Shown here: one piece after another, positions 45,880 through 58,664 of the stretch
Numbering within the stretch: the first letter of the stretch is position 1
Layout of the letters: each line of letters begins with the position of its first letter
From: Paulinella micropora
Taxonomy: Eukaryota > Cercozoa > Imbricatea > Euglyphida
NCBI GenBank assembly: GCA_009731375.1
Contig: BJOX01000314.1
Location: forward strand, 534,797 to 594,012
DNA: 59,216 bases
Direction of reading: 5' to 3'
Made by a program: the position numbers and the translations under genes
The notes under the pieces: generated by a model
Told to the model about the DNA's origin: nothing
The model's database searches: none
The model's input: the letters and a program-made list of their open reading frames with translations, nothing else

Positions 45880-47030
45880 AGTCAAGGTTTTGTCAACCTT
45901 CTTCCACTCCAACTCAGGCTCTATGGCCTTCTTACTTGCCTTGGCCTTTATCTCTCAACACTCCTCCTGCAACACAAGCAGTTCATGTGCTTCCCGAGCT
46001 TCACGAGCTTTCCGAAAATCCTCGATTTGTTTCATCCGATCTTTGTGCGTATATTTGAGGAACTCTTGTCGTCCAGGACCTGACTTGTCCGAGATGACCT
46101 CAATACTAGATCTTTCTCGGCTAGCCGATCCGGGCAAGGCTCCTGACACACCAGCATCCTTGTGCTGAACTGATTCTGAGACTAGTAAATTACCAGTCAG
46201 CATGCTTTGAAGGGCTGCCTGTGGCAGGTGGATGCTGAACGCTGCCCGATTTGAATATCCCGACATCCCTCGATCCCTATAGTCATCACGACAAAGACAG
46301 CACCATGATCCAAGTTAGACCTGCGATCACGGTCACGGTCACCGCGGCGGTCCCTGTCTCGATCACGGTCCCGTCGTTCCCGATCCTCCCGTTCCCGTTT
46401 ACGCTTTTCCGCATATTCCCTATCGCATTTCTCCTTTTCCTCTCGCACACGACGTTCACGTTGTTCTTTCTCATCCTTGTAGTACTTGGATGTTGCTGCC
46501 TTGGCATCTCTCTTCTTCTCCACATACTGTTGCCAAGCATCCCACGCGTACTTGAGCCCATCCCGTTCTTTCGGAAGAAACAGATCCAAGGTCTGTCTCG
46601 GATCAATGAGAAAATGCCTGGCCGCCTACCGGTATTCCTCAGTGATCCTTATTCGATCAAACCCTTCTTGGTTAGGGTAGTCGTGCCAGAATCTGTTGTC
46701 ACATCCAGGTTTGGTACACTGGCCTTTGTTGTTCCCTGCTGCAATGAATCCCGCCTAGATCATGCATGTTGGCTTCCTTCCAAACAACATTGTTCCTTGT
46801 TCTTCCGATCTCATCCACGGATGCTTGACCCCCGGCCTCACAGTCCTCGCATAACGTTGAGCCTGTGGCCTAGACGGATGAGGAAAAGTATTCTGAGGGT
46901 TGTAAATAGGAATGGTGATTTGACTGGCTCTCCATCCTGTTCTCCCTCTATCACCTCCCCCGTGTCCTCCACCGTGACTTCCTCCATGATCTCGTCCTTG
47001 AGCAGGCTTATTAGCCGAAGGTAGACTATT
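45880..47030 (-). CDS. Gypsy nucleocapsid-like basic region
   Basis: Contains a Cys/His cluster (KPTCMI ... GQCTKPGCDNRFWHD) on the minus strand near 46690-46790 that could bind zinc, then an alternating Arg/Asp-Glu region (REDRERRDRDRDRDRR) at 46300-46420. Breaks are frequent. Order after the capsid-like segment fits the end of gag. The RD-rich part resembles SR/RD-type RNA-binding tails. Confidence 0.5.
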
Positions 47031-47051
47031 CAGAGTTCTACTCTGAGAAAT

Positions 47052-49500
47052 TTAAGGGTTTGGACTGCCACTGCGTTCATATCCAGGAGCAGACGGGTAC
47101 CCATACATGCCTCCTGATGCCCCAGATCCCCGCGAGCTTGAATAGAATGCATGCCCTTCACCTGCTGAGAATCCCATCTCGAATCCCCCACCAGCTCTTG
47201 CATACTGGTTACTGTCATAGCTTGACGAAGAAGATGAAGAAGAACTGAAGTCTCCCATACTCGTTCTTCCCAAATTCCCAAACGAACTCGAAGCATTAGA
47301 CAGAGCCTTTGCCACTTCCATCAGGATTTCCACATCTTCTTTGGTCTCGAGCTTCCAATCCAATGGGTTAGCCATGCCACCACTTTCTCTTTCCATTCCC
47401 CAACGATCCCTTGCTGACTTCCACTTTGTCTTTGTTCCCATGATCGTAATGATGGAACCAATCAAAGCTTGTCCCGTCTGGGTCGCATTCATGTAGATGG
47501 TGCTCAGGGTACTCTTGATCATGTCAGGTTCCGCATTGATGAGACACAAAAGCTTCGTCATACGTACAATCCCTGCCAGGTTCATGTTTCCACTCAGGAA
47601 CTCCTTCTCGATATATCTGTTGCAGAACTGAAGTTCCTGGTGCTTGTCGGTAAACTTGTAGTATCCGAAGTCATGTCCCACCATGAGTCCCAGAACTTCA
47701 GCAATTGGCACGTTTACATCGCTCCTCATCTTTTTGAGTTCCTCGTGTCTCTTCCTCCACTTGTCCTTATCCTGAAACGACGTCCCTTGAGGAAACGTAA
47801 CTGCAATGTTCAAGAGCTGAGTGACTGACGACAGGCTCGTGATGTCGTAGTTTTGACATAGTTCGATGAAACTTCCAATGAACATTCGAGCTTCCAAACA
47901 TGAGTAGGCTCGTCCCTGTCCTTTTCTCTCAGAACAAACTTGTCCCTCTTTTGCAGAATTTCCGCCACCCTTTTGACTTTGTCACGTTCCAAGTTCACGT
48001 CACCACCACTATGCTCTGCTGACGTTTTGGTTCGCTTCGACGAGTTTGCAGCATCTGAATCCCTGTCTCTCTTTGGAGATTCGACGAGGCCTTTCCCGTA
48101 ACGAGCATTCCCAGAACGATGCTCCTCTTGTTGCACTTTGATCTTCAGGTACAATGTCTCCCTGTCTGAAGCATCCTTGTGTGCATCCCTCATACACTGC
48201 AGCAGGCTGCCAAGCGCAACTACCAAATGTCGCAGACATAAAAGCCAAAGGATTTTTTCCCGAATCGCTCCTGTGTAATTAGAACCAATTTTGTCCTCTT
48301 TGGTAATTCCTGCTGTTGACCATTCCTTCTTCTTGTCCTCATCAGTTGGACTGGGTGGTGTGTCGTCTCCTCCACTTCCACCTTCACCTTCCATCTCTGC
48401 TTTGCTTCCTTCTTTCTCCTTCTCAGCCTTTTCTTTGTCTGCTTTTTCTTTTTCCATTTTTTCCTTTGCCAGTTTTTCGGCTTCTGTTTCTGTTGCACTG
48501 GATCCAGCACCACCAGACGATGACGAAGACGATGACGAAGACGAAGACGAAGACGAAGACGACGATGAAGACGAAGACGAAGACGAAGACGAAGACGAAG
48601 ACAGAGTAGGCGAATCCTCATCCGTTAGGTATTACATCTCTATTGCTTCATCCAGATTTTTCATCATCTTGTGTCTGAACTCCATCCATCTTGCTCCACT
48701 CTGGTTATGTGCATGCTTGCACACTTGATCCACAGTTTTGGGTCCCCGTTTCGACCAATACTTCTTGATTGCTTCCAAGTGAGTTCGGTACTCCAACTTC
48801 ATCTGAATCTCTTGATTGAATCCCAGAGGCAGTATGCTGTCAGATGCAGCTCGTTTCAGGTTCACATGCAGAGCGTTCATAGACCATTTTAGGTCGTTGA
48901 AAATTTGTTGCACTGCCTCCTTCCTTACCTTCGCGTCTATATTTTCGTTCAAAATGTTGTGCTCCCCTTTGAATCCGTCAGTCAAGAACGTCCACGGGTT
49001 CCCCATCCTTGTAACCTTGTTCAGTTTTTCGAACAACTTATCCTTTTCCACTTTTGTAGGAGCCTTCTGACACTCGTCGTAGATGTATTCCTCCACCGAG
49101 TGCCAGACCAACTCTGCTATCAGGAACAAGTCGTAGGTCAGCACGTTGTAGAAGCCAGACTTTCAAGACTTATCGGTAAGCTCATCCTCTTGAAATGATG
49201 CGATGATGACTTCTGCAGCTTTGAATGCACTGTCACCAGAAAGCCTTCGACGAAACTTGGAAGTGTCCTTGTTCTCATATCGGTATTGCCTCTCGAATAA
49301 ATCCACAAAGGTCTTAACTTGCAGCAGAATGGAGTCTGTAGTTTTGAATGTCTTGCGTTGCGCTGCTGCCATATCTTCAAATTCTACCGACCTTGCGAAG
49401 TTTTCGTCCATCTCGGCTGCCCTGACACTGTCGTCGTCCGTGTCACGATCAATGAACTAGATGAACTAAAAGATGAGCTCATGTGAAAATCTTGAAAAAC
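47052..49500 (-). CDS. Gypsy gag-like protein
   Basis: Frames 49483-49163, 49144-48632, 48457-47810 and 47897-47052 lie in order on the minus strand. The start is probably MSSSFSSSSS at 49483. First part helical (TDSILLQVKTFVDLFERQYRYENK; WSMNALHVNLKRAAS), then an acidic (GAC/GAA)n linker (48520-48600, Asp/Glu/Ser on this strand), a Lys-rich region, and a helical capsid-like domain (CRNRYIEKEFLSGNMNLAG-like segment, VRMTKLLCLINAEPDM) ending in Gly/Ser/Tyr-rich sequence. No named gag family is evident; assignment is by position and character. Confidence 0.6.
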
Positions 49501-49745
49501 ACCCGAGAATTTTGGTTTTCCTTGAGTGCTTCGGACGTGTCCAAAGTGTTTTCTGCTTCCCAGGATCTGAGTTTGAGACTTGCTGTCCAAAATAGACGTC
49601 CCAAGAAGAATGTCCCAACTTCCGCAATTCTTGTTCCGCGTTGAAATCAGGTTCCCCTTTTCGAATTTTTCGAAAAAAATTGTCAAACCCCGTATGTAGA
49701 AGAGCCTGTAACCGTAGGTGCAGGTTCTTTGTTAGCGACTTCAGT

Positions 49746-49920
49746 TGTGACGATATAGCCTTTAATGAAAACGTCCTCTGTTCTTCACTGTACCTTCCGT
49801 GTAAAAAGGGGCGGAGTAAAACAGAGAATTAACAACGATAGACCGGATGAGTTTCCTTAAATAGTGGCATTTCAAAGTGTTCAGGTATAAAAATATAGTC
49901 GTTATGATGGGCCAGTAAGA
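49746..49920 (-). repeat. Gypsy 5' LTR
   Basis: Pairs with 39425-39599. Minus-strand reading begins TCTTACTGG, so the terminal TG is changed to TC in this copy. Confidence 0.9.
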
Positions 49921-50560
49921 CAAGTGCGGAGGTTTTTGTCCATTAAAACATTCCCAAAACTTATCACCAAAAATATATTTCTATGTATTGCTGTTGACGT
50001 TGAAGACAGCAAAAAAAAAAGTTTTAAGTTTTTGTGTCAGATTTTCATTTTTGTGACAGTTTTTCATTTTTGTGACAAAAATTTAAATTTTCAAATTTAA
50101 TGGTAACATTTTGCAAAAATTTACTATGTTTTGCGGACGAATATAGCAGTTAATTTGAAAATTTTAAAGCTACCAAAATCAAAATTCCAACCAAAACTGA
50201 AAATCTAACACAAAAACTAAAAACTGTATAAAAAAAGAATATTGCTTCAAACTTTTCAGGTTTATTATACAATGAAAAGTCAAATCATTTTTATAAGATA
50301 GAACTTTTTTAATACATATTAATAAAACTTTTTTATAAGATATTAATAGAACTTTTTATAACTGAGATAGAAATTTTTTATATATGTACAAGTTGAATGT
50401 GGATCCAAAGTGTGTTAACTTGAATGTCGACAATGATATGTTTATGTATATATATATATGTATGTGTACTATGATAATGAAGAGTTCAAGTAGTAGTTAT
50501 GGTTTATTATAATAACTTAATAAAGTTACTTATGGCTTGAAAACGATCACCTAGGCACTG
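49921..50560. other. AT-rich DNA with no gene seen
   Basis: Begins with the CAAG duplication. Contains two close copies of TTTTCATTTTTGTGACA near 50041-50080 and T/A-rich sequence to 50400. No coding, RNA or element signal recognised. Confidence 0.6.
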
Positions 50561-51099
50561 ACTGACTCAGCGACTATACTCAAAAAACCTAAACTTAACT
50601 TGCAAGTGACCCTCACATTCAATTTCACCCTCTAAGCCATCGCTTTCCCGGGCCCGTAGATTCTGTTCACAGCAATGTCGCCGATTCAATAGCTTAGCCA
50701 TGCCCGTTCGATCTACACCTCCAGCCCGTCTGGGGTGGGCGGCATTGGTGTCACGGTGACGGTCTGTCACCACTGCCACTTTACCATGTTTGGGTTTTCT
50801 AGCTGACTCTCTGAAGTGGAGACGAAGTCCGTTGTTTGGCGGGATTCAATTACTCTGTAAAGGGTTCTGTATTAAAGTACAGTTTGGAGTTGGTAAGTGA
50901 TTTGACCGGGGACGCCTAGGAGACCGAGACGAATAAACCGACAGAGAGCTCCTCTGAGCAGTCCACGATCCTAAACATAAATTTTCACTAAAGCCTGCCA
51001 TTTCAAGCCATCAGGTTAAGTACATAATTTAGTGCTAAAAGGACTGGAAGTAACTTACTTGCCTGATTGACAGGACAGAGGAGAGGGCGTGTGTGTTGT

Positions 51100-51160
51100 G
51101 TTGTGTTGTGTTGTGTGTGTGTGTGTGTGTGTGTATGCGTGTGTGTGTGTGTGTGTGTGT
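51100..51160. repeat. (GT)n microsatellite
   Basis: GT repeats downstream of the terminal exon of the host gene. Confidence 0.85.
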
Positions 51161-51341
51161 GTCTGCGTGCGTTTGGAGAGGAGGTGGAGGGAATGGCGGA
51201 GGACGAAGAAGACGAAAAGAAGAGACACAAGATCAGCCGAAGATAGAGAAACGAGAAAAGGGAGATTTTATCCCCTTGGTTCTTGCCTCCACTTGCAAAA
51301 GTCATGGTTCCCACAGTGAATTCAAGAAGGCACAAGCTGTT

Positions 51342-51428
51342 TCAGTTTTCGCGAGTGGTGTCTGTGTAGCCCACGATCTCGTCGTACCACTCCCAATGCG
51401 CGCCGCCGCTGCGCCATCCGCCCTGAGG

Positions 51429-51467
<39 letters not shown>

Positions 51468-51868
51468 GTAGATAGATAGAGAATATATCTATCTATATTT
51501 GTAGAGAGAGAGAGAGAGAGAGAGAAGAGGCATAGGCATATATAGAAACAGACCTCCAGGGCGTCCAGGATTTTCTGGCTAGTGGTGCGGGCGGCCCGGG
51601 CAGCTATTAACACTGAATCGTAGACCTGTGTGCACGTATGTGTGTATGTGTGTATGTGTTTATGTGTGTATGTGTTTATGTGTGCGTGCGTGCGTGTGTG
51701 TGTGTGTGTGTGTGTGTGTATGCATGTATGTATGTATGTATGTATGTATGAGATAAAGCGTGTGTATGGAATATGTACGGTACTGTCAATACTAGCAGAC
51801 ACACGAATACTCAGGAAATTGAATCAAGATGTAGACGCAAAACCAAGTAATATCGGTTTTGAGCACAC

Positions 51869-51910
<42 letters not shown>

Positions 51911-51989
51911 NNNNNNNNNNCCCCCGCCAAGGCTCGGCGGCAATGCACACACAAGCTCACACACGAAAGGAGAGAGAAAGTGTGTGTGC

Positions 51990-52021
<32 letters not shown>

Positions 52022-52064
52022 TTGTGTGTGTGTGTGAGTGAGTGAGTGAGTGAGTGAGAGAGAA

Positions 52065-52112
<48 letters not shown>

Positions 52113-52296
52113 TGCGCGGTGATGGCGATGGAGCAGAGAGGGACAGGTCTCTGCTGCCTCTCTGACCTCGCCTGTCTTGAGGTTCTTGACGGGGTCTGAG
52201 AGAGTATGCTCCGACTTGACCTGAGCAAGGTGGAGGTCTATATACAGAGACTGTCTGTGTCTGTGTTGAGAGAGAGAAAGAGAAAGAGAGTGTGTA

Positions 52297-52357
<61 letters not shown>

Positions 52358-52377
52358 GATAGATAGAGAGAGACAGA

Positions 52378-52409
<32 letters not shown>

Positions 52410-52967
52410 TAGAGAGAGACCTGCACGCCGCTTTCACCGTCCTTGAGGTTTAACGGGGTAGGCGTTGTGATTCCCTACACATAGTATAGTAGTAATAGTA
52501 TCATGTAGTATAGAATAGTATAGGTTCAACAGGGTAGGCAAAACAATAAAATACAATACAATACAATAAAAGACAAAACAAAATATGCCCACTGCATCCT
52601 TGATGCATGCATGCACACATATAATGACATGTACCTACATGATACGCAACGCAACATATACGCACACATCAACATGCTTACACGCATGTATGTATGTATG
52701 TATGTATGTATGTATGTATGTATTGTATGTATGTATGTATTGTATGTATGTATTGTATGTATGTATGTATGTATGTATGTTATGCGTGTGTTATGTATGT
52801 ATGTATGTATGTATGTACGTACTTACGTATGTATGTATGTATGTATGTATCTATGTATGTATGTATGTATGTATGTATGTATATGGCTTGGGGATGAGGA
52901 ATGGGTGGAATTTTCACTAGGCAGATACGTAAAGTATATGAATATCATAGGGGTATATGAATATGAA

Positions 52968-53048
<81 letters not shown>

Positions 53049-53117
53049 TATAATAGGGGTATATGAATATGAAAGAGAGAGAGAGAGAGATGCATATAAA
53101 AGGGGTATATGAATATG

Positions 53118-53164
<47 letters not shown>

Positions 53165-53742
53165 ACGGCGACGGCAAGCGCTCGCAGGACGAACTGGCTC
53201 ACTACAATTTCTTCATGCATCCTATCACGACCCTAATATACATAAATACATAAATACATAAATACATAAATACATACATAAATACATACATACATACTTA
53301 CTTACATACTTACATGACATAACATAACATAACATAACATAAAATAACATACATACAATACATACAATACATACAATACATACAATACATACAAGACATA
53401 CATACATACATACATACACACACACATTTACATTACATTACATTACATTAGATTACATTAGATTAGATTAGATTAGATTAGATTAGATTAGATTTACATT
53501 TACATTTACATTTACATTACATTACATTACAGTACATAACATAACATAACATAAACATAACATAAACATAACATAACATAACATAACATAACATAACTTA
53601 ACATAACTTAACATAACCTAACATAACATAACATACATACATACATACATACATACATACATACATACATACATAAAACATTACATACATTACATACATT
53701 ACATACATACATTAAATACATACATTACATATATTACATACA

Positions 53743-53773
<31 letters not shown>

Positions 53774-54143
53774 CATACATACCTAAAGATGTTTCTATGC
53801 GTTGGCGGATATATTGGACAGGCCATACACACAACATCCCCTCGCCATTTACCCCAACACAGACACAGACACAGACACACACCGACACACAGACACACAC
53901 AGGCACACAAACACACACACACAGCCCCCCCAACACTGACACACAACACACGCACACAGTAGGTCTAGGGCAGGGTACCTTCATGAGCTCCAGCGTGTAG
54001 GTCACGGGCCCACTGTCGGTGTGTGTCGCCACTGCACAATGATGCGCGCCCTACGTAGCAGGGATGTAAAGATATGAGATATTACTCTTTATTTACTTGA
54101 GAAACAAATTTACATATGTTGGAAAGGATCCGCGCACCCCTCC

Positions 54144-54178
<35 letters not shown>

Positions 54179-55022
54179 GGGGGGGGGGCCCCCCCCCNNN
54201 NNNNNNNNNNNNNNNNNNNNNNNNNNNNNNNNNNNNNNNNNNNNNNNNNNNNNNNNNNNNNNNNNNNNNNNNNNNNNNNNNNNNNNNNNNNNNNNNNNNN
54301 NNNNNNNNNNNNNNNNNNNNNNNNNNNNNNNNNNNNNNNNNNNNNNNNNNNNNNCCCCCCCCCCCCCCCCCCCCCCCCCCCTCTCTCTCCGCTGCCGGTG
54401 TGAGTGGTGGCCACAGCGCAGTGATGGCCGCCCTAGGTAGCAGGGATAGGAGATTGTCCGTAACGTTCGGACTTGTCTTCTTTGTCCCGCGAGGAGGCGA
54501 TGAATGGATAGATAGATAGATAGCGAGATAGACAGTGGTAGGTAAATAGGTAGTTCGTTCAGTACGGATTGTCCGTAGCGCTTGGACTTGTCTTTCTTGT
54601 CCCGCGACGAGGCGATGTACGCAGTGCAAGCCAAACCCACCTATGCATGTACGTATATGTATGTTATGTATGTATGTATTCACCTACACATGTAGAAGCA
54701 TGTACGATACATACATGAAGATATAAACATACATACATACATACATGTATGCATGCATGCATACATACATAAATACATAAATACATACATACATACATAC
54801 ATACAGACATACATACATACATACAGACATACAGACATACAGACATACATGCATGCATGCATGCATGCATGCATACATACATACATACATACATACATAC
54901 ATACATACATACAGACAGACAGACAGACATACATACATACATACATACATACATACACACATAGACACATACCACGGGACTTGGTGTGCCCGAGAGAAAC
55001 GTCAAGTTCTTAGCCCTGGAAC

Positions 55023-55090
<68 letters not shown>

Positions 55091-55225
55091 GGAAGGCATA
55101 CAAATGTATGTTAGTGAGTGAGTGTGTGTGTGTGTGTGTGTGTGTGTAGGTTTGTGTGTGTCTTAGAGAGCGAGCGAGCGAGCGAGCGAGAGAGAGCGAG
55201 CGAGAGAGAGAGAGAGAGAGCGAGC

Positions 55226-55319
<94 letters not shown>

Positions 55320-55320
55320 A

Positions 55321-55369
<49 letters not shown>

Positions 55370-55495
55370 GGGAAGAGATTAGATAGGTAGAGAGAGAGAG
55401 ATAGTGTGTGTATATTTGTGTCCCTTAGGTATGTTTGATGTGCTATGCCCAGGGCGGTTTCAGAGGAGGCATAAATGCGTGTGTTTGAGAGAGAG

Positions 55496-55557
<62 letters not shown>

Positions 55558-56105
55558 AAGAGAGAAGAGAAAGAGAGAGAGAGAGAGAGAGGAGAGAAGA
55601 GAGAAGAGAGAGAGAGAGAGAGAAAGAGAGAGATAGATAGATAGATAGATAGAGAGAAAGAGAGAGAGAGAGAGAAAGAAAGAAAGAAAGAAAGAAAGAA
55701 GAAAGAAAGAAAGAAAGAAAGAAAGGAAGGAAGGAAGGAAGGAAGAGAGAGAGAGAGAGAGAGAAGAGAGATAGATAGATAGAGTGTGTCTGTGTGTGAC
55801 CTGAGGTATGCTTGGTGTGCCATGCCCAGCGCTGTTTCAGAGGAGACATACTTCTCCGGCTCGTAGCCCAGCAGATCCACTGCCACAACAGATAGCTCGG
55901 TAGGTAGGTAGGTAGCTATATAGATAGTGTATCTTTAGTGGTTATCTAGGAGCGTCGCATAGCCAAAAGGCTACAGGCGTCCTACCAGGAGGCATCCTCG
56001 GCTCAGGCCTGCCTTCGCCTTCCTGGCCCCCCCCCCCCCCCCCCCCCCCAAAAAAAAGGGNNNNNNNNNNCCAAGCACATAGTGCAGGGTAAGTACCTTT
56101 TATGG

Positions 56106-56147
<42 letters not shown>

Positions 56148-56184
56148 TCTCTGCCTTACGTAAGGCTGCCGGGGAGCAACGATC

Positions 56185-56236
<52 letters not shown>

Positions 56237-56340
56237 CACACACAGAAAGAGAAAGAGAGAGACAGGTTATCCCTGCCTAAGGCTGCCGATCGGTGGCCTC
56301 CAGCGCCGAGCCCGTCTCTGTCTCTCTCTCTCTCTATCTG

Positions 56341-56435
<95 letters not shown>

Positions 56436-57787
56436 NNNNNNNNNNCCCCCCCCCCCCCCCCCCCCCCCGGGCCCCCCCGGGGGCCCCCCCCCCCCCCCCT
56501 CTCTTTCTCTCTTACTTAATGCTGCTGGCGAAGAGCGGTCGGTGGCCTCCAGCACCGTGTTGGAGGAGCCCGGCACAGAGTGCATCCACCTACAGAAATC
56601 AACAATCAATACGGAACTTTGCGGCAAAAACACCGAACATGTCGCGGTACGGTTATTATCACCACTAACGACTACTTTCACCACCACTTACACTACTACT
56701 AACAACGATAATGATACTGACACTAACGGAAGCAGAAAGAGTATTTAGGGAAGCAGAAAGAGTATTTAGGGAAGCAGAAAGAGTATTTAAGGGTCATGAA
56801 GGGAGCAGAAAGGGATGATGTAAGGAGCGGAAAGACATGGATTGTGTGTATGTATGTATGTATGTATGAAAAGACCACAGTGCCATGGCGCCCGCGCCCG
56901 AAAACTCGTAGACCTACCCATGAGACACACAGTGCATACATATACACGTATACACCTCCTCTCCTCTCCTCTCCTCTCCTCCCCTGTTACGGGCGCATCA
57001 GTTTGTTGGAGGTGGAGTGTATCTGGTACATGGCCTTGATGGCAGGTATGAAGGTGTAGGTAGGTAGATAGATAGGTAGGTAGGTAGGTAGGTAGGTAGG
57101 TAGGTAGGTAGATAGGCAAGTAGGCAGGCAGGCTAAGGCGCACCAGTTTGTTGGAGGTGGAGTGTATCTGGTTCATGGCCTTGGAGACGCGCGTGGTGCA
57201 GTTGGCGATCTCGCTCTAGCACACACCAGCACAGCAGCAGCAACACACAAATATGTCTCGGTCTTGTTCTTATATGTCCCTTTTCTTCTCGTCGCTTCCC
57301 TTTCGTCTCTTCTTCCTGTCTCTTCTCATCTCGTCTCGTCTGCCCCCCCCCTCTCTCTCTTCATTATCACGCACCAGAATCTCTTCCGGTGTTTGCCTGC
57401 TGGGAATCTCAACCTCCTCCTGACAAGAAGAGCACACACACAAGCCAACATACGCACATAAATGCCCAGCCCCCCCCCCACCGCAAAACCCGAGTAAAAT
57501 CAACGAATTTTTGCGACTGTGCGAAAATTTTCCAAATTTTGTTCTAGTTTTGCGGTGTGGAAGTAGGGCGAAAATGGAAAGCTGACAAAAAATGCCAGGT
57601 AAAGAAGCTAAAGTGTGAAACGGGAGCGGAACAGGTGGTCATTTCCCGGGAAACCACCGCAAATATCGCAAACGTTTCGTTGCCTTCGCCTCCCGTCTCG
57701 CTTGTCGAAGTGTTTATGTAGGTATGCCTGTGTGGGACCTGTGGCTGTGCTTGGCCTGAACGCGCTGAGTGCTGTGCTTCTTCTTCG

Positions 57788-57862
<75 letters not shown>

Positions 57863-58380
57863 GCTGAGTTCTATGTATGTACGAACGCGTATTAGAAGCG
57901 GGTTGGGGATGTGCCAACAACAAGTTGATCTCTCCATAAAATATCTCCTCCTGAGCTCATAAATGTCATATGAGGAAATTACATCGGAAAGCTCCATGAG
58001 ACAGGACGACGTTGTGCGTGGGTCTGAGGTGACGTCAAGAAGCCAAAGTATGAAACGGAGAGAGAAAAGGAGTAATTTACTGCAAACCACCGCAAATATT
58101 GCAAAAGTTTCGCTGCCTTCGCCTCCCATCTTCCTTGTCATTTTGTTGTGTTTACCAGGGTGTTGCTATGGTAGTATCCATGATAAGACTTGCTAGTGCC
58201 ATCTCGGATCAGCAAAACTTTCGCGATATTCGAGGTGACCCGTCTGATACTTTGGCTCGCCTCTCGTCTTGCTTGTCAATGTGTTGTGTTTACCAGGGGC
58301 TTGCTATGGTAGTACCAATACGATTTGGTAGTGGAGCCATCTCGGGTCACCACCGAGACCGTCTCCCGCCTCAGAGTGCC
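51342..58380 (-). CDS. Unidentified host gene: short exons in microsatellite introns
   Basis: Exon-like islands with good AG/GT borders on the minus strand, from 5' to 3': about 58380-58316 (RETVSVVTRDGS), 57215-57144 (24 codons, SEIANCTTRVSKAM...), 56589-56516 (VLEATDRSSPAAL, donor GTAAG), 55879-55801 (GYEPEKYVSSETALGMAHQA), 54640-54566 (25 codons, AYIASSRDKKDKSKRYGQ), 54031-53979 (DSGPVTYTLELMK), 52220-52167 (18 codons, SDPVKNLKTGE), 51625-51554 (24 codons, YDSVLIAARAARTTSQKIL) and a terminal exon 51422-51342 ending at a TGA (WEWYDEIVGYTDTTREN). Several are phase 0 at both ends. Introns are mainly (GA)n, (TATG)n and (CATA)n. I do not recognise the protein; a helical, cytoplasmic protein is likely. 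Whether all exons belong to one gene is inference. Confidence 0.5.
51427..51550. repeat. (GATA)n and (GA)n microsatellites in an intron
   Basis: Fills most of the 131-bp space between the last two exons of the host gene. Confidence 0.85.
51636..52110. repeat. (TATG)n, (GT)n, (GA)n and poly-C microsatellites
   Basis: Intron sequence containing a C40 tract beside the 10-N join at 51911 and mixed GT/GA runs. Confidence 0.85.
51911..51920. other. 10-N scaffold join inside poly-C
   Basis: Poly-C on both sides. Confidence 0.95.
52260..52415. repeat. (GA)n/(GT)n microsatellite
   Basis: Intronic, upstream of the 18-codon exon at 52167-52220. An exon-like remnant with PLNLKDGESGVQ and a GT donor sits at about 52417-52455. 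Confidence 0.8.
52686..53160. repeat. (TATG)n and (GA)n microsatellites with a tandem unit
   Basis: TATG array to about 52880, then a unit of AGGGGTATATGAATATGAAA plus (GA)n repeated three times at 52945-53160. Confidence 0.85.
53225..53785. repeat. (TACA)n, (CATAA)n and (TTAGA)n microsatellite block
   Basis: Continuous 4-6 bp repeats, each phase shading into the next. No gene. Confidence 0.9.
54198..54354. other. Assembly gap (157 N) between poly-C tracts
   Basis: Left flank is C then G then C homopolymer, right flank C27; probably unreliable sequence. Confidence 0.97.
54395..54530 (-). pseudogene. Partial duplicate of two host exons
   Basis: Minus-strand pieces VATTHTGSG (54395-54430) and ASSRDKEDKSERYGQS (54440-54510) are diverged copies of exons at 53979-54031 and 54566-54640, brought close together without clear splice borders. 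Confidence 0.55.
54720..54962. repeat. (CATA)n, (CAGA)n and (CATG)n microsatellite
   Basis: Four-base repeats throughout; intronic by position. Confidence 0.9.
55021..55375. repeat. (AC)n, (GT)n, (GA)n microsatellite block
   Basis: Includes GAGC-type variants at 55170-55225. No coding value; long frames are Arg/Glu or Ser/Leu only. Confidence 0.9.
55367..55488 (-). pseudogene. Duplicate of the SSETALG exon
   Basis: Carries SSETALGIAHQTYLR on the minus strand, as in the exon at 55801-55879 but shortened; the donor has GG in place of GT. Nearly identical, flanks included, to 29738-29862 inside the provirus boundaries. Confidence 0.6.
55486..55785. repeat. (GA)n, (GAAA)n, (GGAA)n microsatellite
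   Basis: Purine-only on the plus strand for nearly 300 bp. Confidence 0.9.
56061..56070. other. 10-N scaffold join beside poly-C/poly-A
   Basis: Follows C20, A8 and GGG. Confidence 0.95.
56150..56320 (-). pseudogene. Two partial copies of the EATDRSSPAAL exon
   Basis: SPAAL plus GTAAGG donor at 56153-56180 and SALEATDRQ at 56285-56318, both minus strand, diverged from the exon at 56516-56589 and separated from it by (GA)n and poly-T. Confidence 0.55.
56363..56434. repeat. Poly-T tract
   Basis: About 70 T followed by the 10-N join at 56436 and a C/G homopolymer block. Confidence 0.9.
56436..56445. other. 10-N scaffold join between poly-T and poly-C
   Basis: Homopolymers on both sides. Confidence 0.95.
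57003..57050 (-). pseudogene. Duplicate of the HSTSNKL exon
   Basis: AIKAMYQIHSTSNKLMRP copy of the exon at 57144-57215, with the donor GTG changed to ATG, so probably not spliced. Separated from the intact exon by (TAGG)n. Confidence 0.6.
57595..58320. repeat. Diverged tandem segments of 100-430 bp
   Basis: 57595-57720 resembles 58030-58145 (AAACCACCGCAAATAT then CTTCGCCTCCC), and 58095-58215 resembles 58255-58350 (TTTACCAGG..TTGCTATGGTAGTA). Fragments of a local duplication, with (GA)n/(GATA)n at 57792-57862 between them. Confidence 0.6.
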
Positions 58381-58559
58381 CTGCGTAGGTAAGACAAGCT
58401 ATATCTTAATTAGTTAGTTAGTTTGCTACTTTGTAAGTTAGATAGTTGGTTAGATAGATAGTAAGTAGTTTGTCGATTTGCTAGTTAAGTGGTAGTTAGT
58501 CAGTATGCTAGTTAGTTAGTTAGTTAGCTAGTTAGTTGCTTAGTTGGTTAGTAAGATAG

Positions 58560-58625
58560 TTGGTAGTGGAGCCATCTCGGGTCACCACTGACACCGTCTC
58601 CCCCTCAGCGTGCCCTGCGTAGGTA
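58560..58625 (-). pseudogene. Duplicate of the VTRDGS exon
   Basis: Copy of 58316-58380 with the same CTACGCAG acceptor; one base is missing after CTGAGG relative to the other copy, which breaks the frame. Confidence 0.5.
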
Positions 58626-58664
58626 AGACAAGCTAGATATTCAGTTAACTAGTAATAGAAAAAT

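Noticed and set aside
49700-49745. tRNA primer binding site, or rRNA-like CACCTACGG match, beside the Gypsy 5' LTR
   Set aside because: No TGG directly next to the LTR and only a short resemblance to an rRNA end; not supported.
50567-50779. Minus-strand 70-codon frame
   Set aside because: Short, Arg-rich, no motif or splice context.
52585-55056. Tyr/Met/Cys/Val and His/Ile/Thr repeat frames
   Set aside because: Translated TATG/CATA microsatellites.
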